Assembly (NCBI GenBank): GCA_030998015.1
Contig: JARWMV010000238.1
Coordinates: 1,550,001 to 1,614,000, forward strand
DNA: 64,000 nucleotides
Direction of reading: 5' to 3'
From: Ceratorhiza oryzae-sativae
Lineage: Eukaryota; Basidiomycota; Agaricomycetes; Cantharellales; Ceratobasidiaceae
How positions within the stretch are numbered: the first letter of the stretch is position 1; the number at the start of each line of letters is the position of its first letter. Below, one piece after another: positions 60,374 to 64,000 of this stretch. Under the pieces are notes generated by a model. That model worked only from the letters and a program-made list of their open reading frames with translations. It was not told where the DNA came from and ran no database searches. The translations under genes were made by a program, and so were the position numbers.

Positions 60374-63300
60374 ATGCCGCGTAGTGCGTCGCTCATGCAG
60401 CGTGCGCTGCGGGGACAGCGAAAGTTCGTCAGTGAAGGCCCATACATTCGCGACACCACTCACCGCTTTGCGAAACTCTTTCAATGTTTCTATTGCTTGC
60501 GTGTTTCACGGACCGAGGGTGGGAGAAGTCGCCATATCTCCCTTACCCCAAGTTGTCGACAAGCGTATGGCGAAAAAGCGCAGGCCAAGTCGTTGTCCAA
60601 GGCGCAGGGTGACCCTCGAACAGTTCGTGTTCTAGAGCTAGAGTTGGAACCCGGTCCGCCCGAATCGACCCGCAGAGCTAACTCCCCCGCCACGAGCCCA
60701 GTCAATACCCGCCCGGTGTCTCCACTAGTCTTCCCCCCACCCACTTTCCCCCCTCCTTCATCGCTTGGGAACCATGGCGAGGCCCTAGAGTACGATGCAG
60801 ATCGTCAGGTATACGTCGAGCGGTTTCCTGATCCCCGCGCCGGCGCACCTATTAATGATGAAGTCGTTGCGCCAATCGATCTGGAGGCGTACATGGCCAA
60901 CACGGGGAATCTGGGTAACCCCGATTTTTTCGATACCGCCGAGCTGCTCATGAACCAGCTTGACGAACAAAGGGCGGGATGCCCACCTGAAGAGCCGACT
61001 AGTAAGCTGTCTGGTGTTCATTTAGCGGAAACATACTTACGAAGTGGAGGTAGTACCAAGGTCAAACCCCATGGGTAAACAACAAAAATATGATGGCCGA
61101 CATTAATAAATTGCCTCACGGACCTGGGTGGAAGGTGTTCGATATCAGACTTAACGAGCCAGTGCAGCGACAACAACAAAAACATTCGTCTTACCTGTTC
61201 ATGCGATCAGTTGTCGCCACATTCCGCGACTTGATGGCCCAACCAGCGTTCCGAGACCATATGAGTTACGCAGCACGGCGAGATTGGACGGCCGAAGACC
61301 GGAAGTGCCGGGTTTACGGCCAGGCGTGCAGCGGAAACTGGTGGTGGGAGATGCAGGTCAGTATTTGTCTGCCGATAATACCGATGTGCTTACCTAATAC
61401 ATCCCAGGAGCGGCTACCCGACAAGTACGCCACAGTCGTGCCACTAATCATCGCGCATGACCGAATGGCGTTGTCACTTATGACGGGCGGACACCAGGCC
61501 TATCCGGTTTACTTGACGCTAGGCAACATTGACAAGTCAGTACGCCGCAAGTCTACGGCACGAGCCACAGCGCTGCTGGCTTACCTCCCGGTCGATAAGT
61601 TCCCGTATGTAAAAGACGAAGATGAGAAATCCCGTCTGAAGCACGAGCTGACCCATCGAGCCATGGAAACTCTGTTCCAGGAGCTGCATGAGGTGTCGGT
61701 GAATGGGGTCGAGACGCTATGCGCGGATGGGCGGTACCGTCGGGCTTACCCGATTGTTGCCGGTGTGGTGCTCGACAACGAAGACCAGGTCCTAGTATCA
61801 GGGATTATCGCTTCGAGCTGTCCAAAGTGCAAGACGACGTACCATAATCGAGGCAGCAGGAAGCTCGCAGAGCCGAGGACGAACCGCGAGACTCTATGCG
61901 CGATGCACGCGGCCTTAGAGGACGGGAATCGGCGTCCAGCCGAGGCGCTTCATCTACAACCCATCTGGCCGTGGTGGGCAAACCTCCTGTACTTCAACCT
62001 CGCTGGAGCCCTCATGCCCGATACCCTACACCAGCTACATCAGGGAATGCTCAGGCATCTATTGAAGTGGACGTACAAGGCGGCGGGGCCGGCGGTGGTT
62101 GACCGATACTTTGCTGCGATGCCAAACGCCGAGGGGATGCGACACTTCAAGCAAGGTGTTAGCGGAGTGAAACAATGGACCGGCCGCGAAAGTAAGGAAG
62201 TCGAAAAGCAACTCTTACCAGTGATAGCCAGTCTCGACGCCAAGGTGTGGGATTCAGATTTCGTCAAGCTTTCGCGCGCGCTCCTCGACTTTATTTATCG
62301 TGCCCAGGCGTCGCGCATGACTGAAGACGATATCGTTCGTTTAGAGAAGACGCTGGTTGAGATCCATGAGCTTAAGTTCGTGCTGAGACGGATGAAGATC
62401 TTTCAGAACGACTCACGGTTTAACAAGATCGCCAAGTTGCATCTGCTGTCGCATTGGCCGGACGATACACGCGAGATGGGGACTGCCGACGGTTACAGCA
62501 CCGAATCACCTGAGCATATGCATATCCAAAGCAAGCGCGCTTGGCGAGCATCGAATAAAGTCCGACCTACGCCGCAAATGATCGGATTTATTCAGCGCTA
62601 TGAGGCCTTACGCATACACCGTGCTCGAATGAACGCTTACCTTGGGCGGTTGTCAGTCGAGGGAGACAAACGAAGACGGAGCCGCGTCGTGTATGGCGAG
62701 GACGAAGATGTGCCCTTTGACCCGGCGTGGGAGGCAAGCGCCAGCATAACGAGCCGAGTGGTGCAGGGAGGGAGAGCGCCAAGTCCAGACAAGCCAACGG
62801 CTATGATGAGCCCATTGACGGCAGTGTTGATGCGGGAGGTGAGGACGAGGGGGGCGACGACGACGATGATAAGACGAGGGTGAAGACGAAGACCAGCAAC
62901 ATTACCCGGGTCGGATGCGAACGGCTGCGGATGCAAGGCAGCACGTGGTATATCCGAACCCCACATTGTCAATAGCTGCCAAGCCGACGACGGGCCGGGT
63001 CTTGGGCGTCGACATCATATCCAAATACGGCGCGGCTAATCTGATACCGGCCCTCCTCGCCTATCTCAACGAGCATGGGACGCGCAAGCTCCCCCCCAAC
63101 TTCCTTCCCACCGCCTACCACGAGTACCCCCTCTGGCATCGCCTCTTATCTTCGCCATGAAACCCTCCCGTTCGATCCTGACTGGACTAGGCGCGACGTG
63201 ATTCGCGCTCGCCCGGCGGATGACAAGGTCGAGTCCGCGTTCGACGTAGCTCTTATCCTCCATAATCGCGATAATTTTGGGGTACACCGTGAGTACCTTT

Positions 63301-63719
63301 CTTGTGTCCTGGGTTTAGGCTGACCTGGAGCAACTCACTCGATCATTCCTCACAGGATACCGTGCTGGCCAAGTCCGCGCTATCTTTGCCCTCCCCCCCA
63401 GTTTTCAGTACCTTTGCCCACACCCGCTAGTTTACGTCGAGGAGTTTGGCCCTTTTTCGACTTCGCTCTCGCCCATCATCGTATGCACTCGCTGTCTCAG
63501 CATCTTTTCGAGGGCAAACGCCGCGTTGCTGTTTACTCCACCTTTGACCTTGCCGCCGCTTGCCACCTCGCGCCGCAGTTCAAACGCCTTGACGAAGACC
63601 TCGACTTTGCTTCCTTCCCCGATCTCCTCGACGTTAGCCGATACTTCTGGCTCAACCATTATTATAACCGGTTTCTCTATCGACTTGTTGAACACTGGCG
63701 AGGTGCATTCCAAATCTAA
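60374..63719 (+). mobile_element. Plavaka-type DNA transposon transposase, frameshifted copy
   Basis: Plavaka transposases are CACTA-like DNA transposon enzymes common in Agaricomycetes. The N-terminal part (60374-61078) has a degenerate zinc-finger-like CFYCLRVSRTEGGRSRHISL and an acidic linker (DEVVAPIDLEAYMANTGNLG). A frame change near 61055 leads to the core: INKLPHGPGWKVFDIRL, an intron at about 61355-61408, VVPLIIAHDRMALSLMTGGH, AYPVYLTLGNIDKSVRRKST, VETLCADGRYRRAYPIVAGV, SSCPKCKTTYHNRGSRK, ALMPDTLHQLHQGMLRHLLK, MRHFKQGVSGVKQWTGRESK, KIAKLHLLSHWPDDTREMGT, DGYSTESPEHMHIQSKRAWR. The C-terminal part changes frame near 62785, 62960 and 63150 (ISKYGAANLIPALLAYLNEH, LRHETLPFDPDWTRRDVIRA), has an intron at about 63290-63357, and ends RLVEHWRGAFQI. 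At least four frame changes suggest an inactive copy unless assembly errors are involved. Confidence 0.88.
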
Positions 63720-64000
63720 CGACCTTAGTAAGCTGTTTCGGTATGCCTCGCGCCCCATCTGACTGATCGTTTAACCGCAACAGATTTATTCTTTTTGTTT
63801 TGCTATTTGCTTGCTCGTCGCCATCTCGCCTCCCGTCGCCTGTAATCATTTTATTTTGCCCAACGTTTTTAATTACATTGGTACTGTCGCCCACCATTCC
63901 TAATCTGAGAACTAACTCCCGATCGCTCGGGAGTGCCCAATACGTTATCCTGACCACTCGTAAGAGCTTTGCTAATGAGCACTGCTGAGTACCAAGGAGT
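63720..64000. other. Right edge downstream of the transposase
   Basis: Non-coding and T-rich, with a perfect 7-bp-arm palindrome at 63916-63933 (CTCCCGA, loop TCGC, TCGGGAG). Its left half matches 12 of 13 bases of CTCCCGAGCGCTC at 54518-54530. The transposon terminus may lie beyond the window. Confidence 0.45.

Overview
The window looks like nuclear DNA of an Agaricomycete (Basidiomycota), plausibly a Rhizoctonia/Ceratobasidiaceae-type fungus. The evidence is gene structure (many short introns of about 50-60 nt with GTNNGT/YAG borders and tiny exons), closely packed genes on both strands, and lineage-typical content: a Plavaka-type transposase, a DUF6532-like gene, an agaricomycete NACHT (STAND/NLR-like) relic, and secreted GH16, GH55 and GH13 enzymes. 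Species assignment is inference. All gene models were spliced by eye, so outer limits are firmer than internal exon limits.

Layout. 0.9-2.7 kb (-): a secreted or anchored GH16 beta-glucanase. 3.0-4.6 kb (-): Arp2, divergent from a coiled-coil ADIP-like gene (4.7-7.5 kb, +). 7.8-11.5 kb (+): a LisH/LUFS coregulator. 11.9-12.7 kb (-): cytidine deaminase, divergent from a TPR-DnaJ co-chaperone (12.9-15.0 kb, +). 15.9-17.3 kb (-): a secreted M28 aminopeptidase. 18.5-20.8 kb (-): a decayed NACHT gene, followed by about 2 kb without genes. 22.9-27.5 kb (+): a CBS-domain protein, an F-box/WD40 protein and a Dcg1/hydantoin-racemase-like protein. 29.2-30.1 kb (-): a secreted helical protein of unknown function. 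30.8-36.7 kb (-): an Mms22/Mus7-like genome-stability protein. 37.2-37.8 kb (+): a small membrane protein. 39.3-42.5 kb (-): a CBM21-bearing GH13 alpha-amylase. 44.2-47.5 kb (-): a GH55 beta-1,3-glucanase. 48.6-51.3 kb (-): two tandem SAM methyltransferase paralogues, the second divergent from coronin (51.4-53.2 kb, +). 53.3-64 kb: a gene-poor stretch with a CACGAG-type repeat patch, then a DUF6532-like gene (-), a poorly defined small gene (-) and a frameshifted Plavaka transposase (+).

Functional themes. Arp2 and coronin act together in actin branching. GH16, GH55, the alpha-amylase and the M28 peptidase form a secreted degradative set. The co-chaperone, cytidine deaminase, CBS, F-box and Mms22 genes are housekeeping or regulatory. 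The most unusual parts are the nonsense-riddled NACHT relic, the tandem methyltransferases (one with a disrupted SAM motif), the multi-domain amylase, and the possibly composite transposon region at the right end. I found no clearly undescribed multi-gene system; the right-end region is the best candidate for follow-up.
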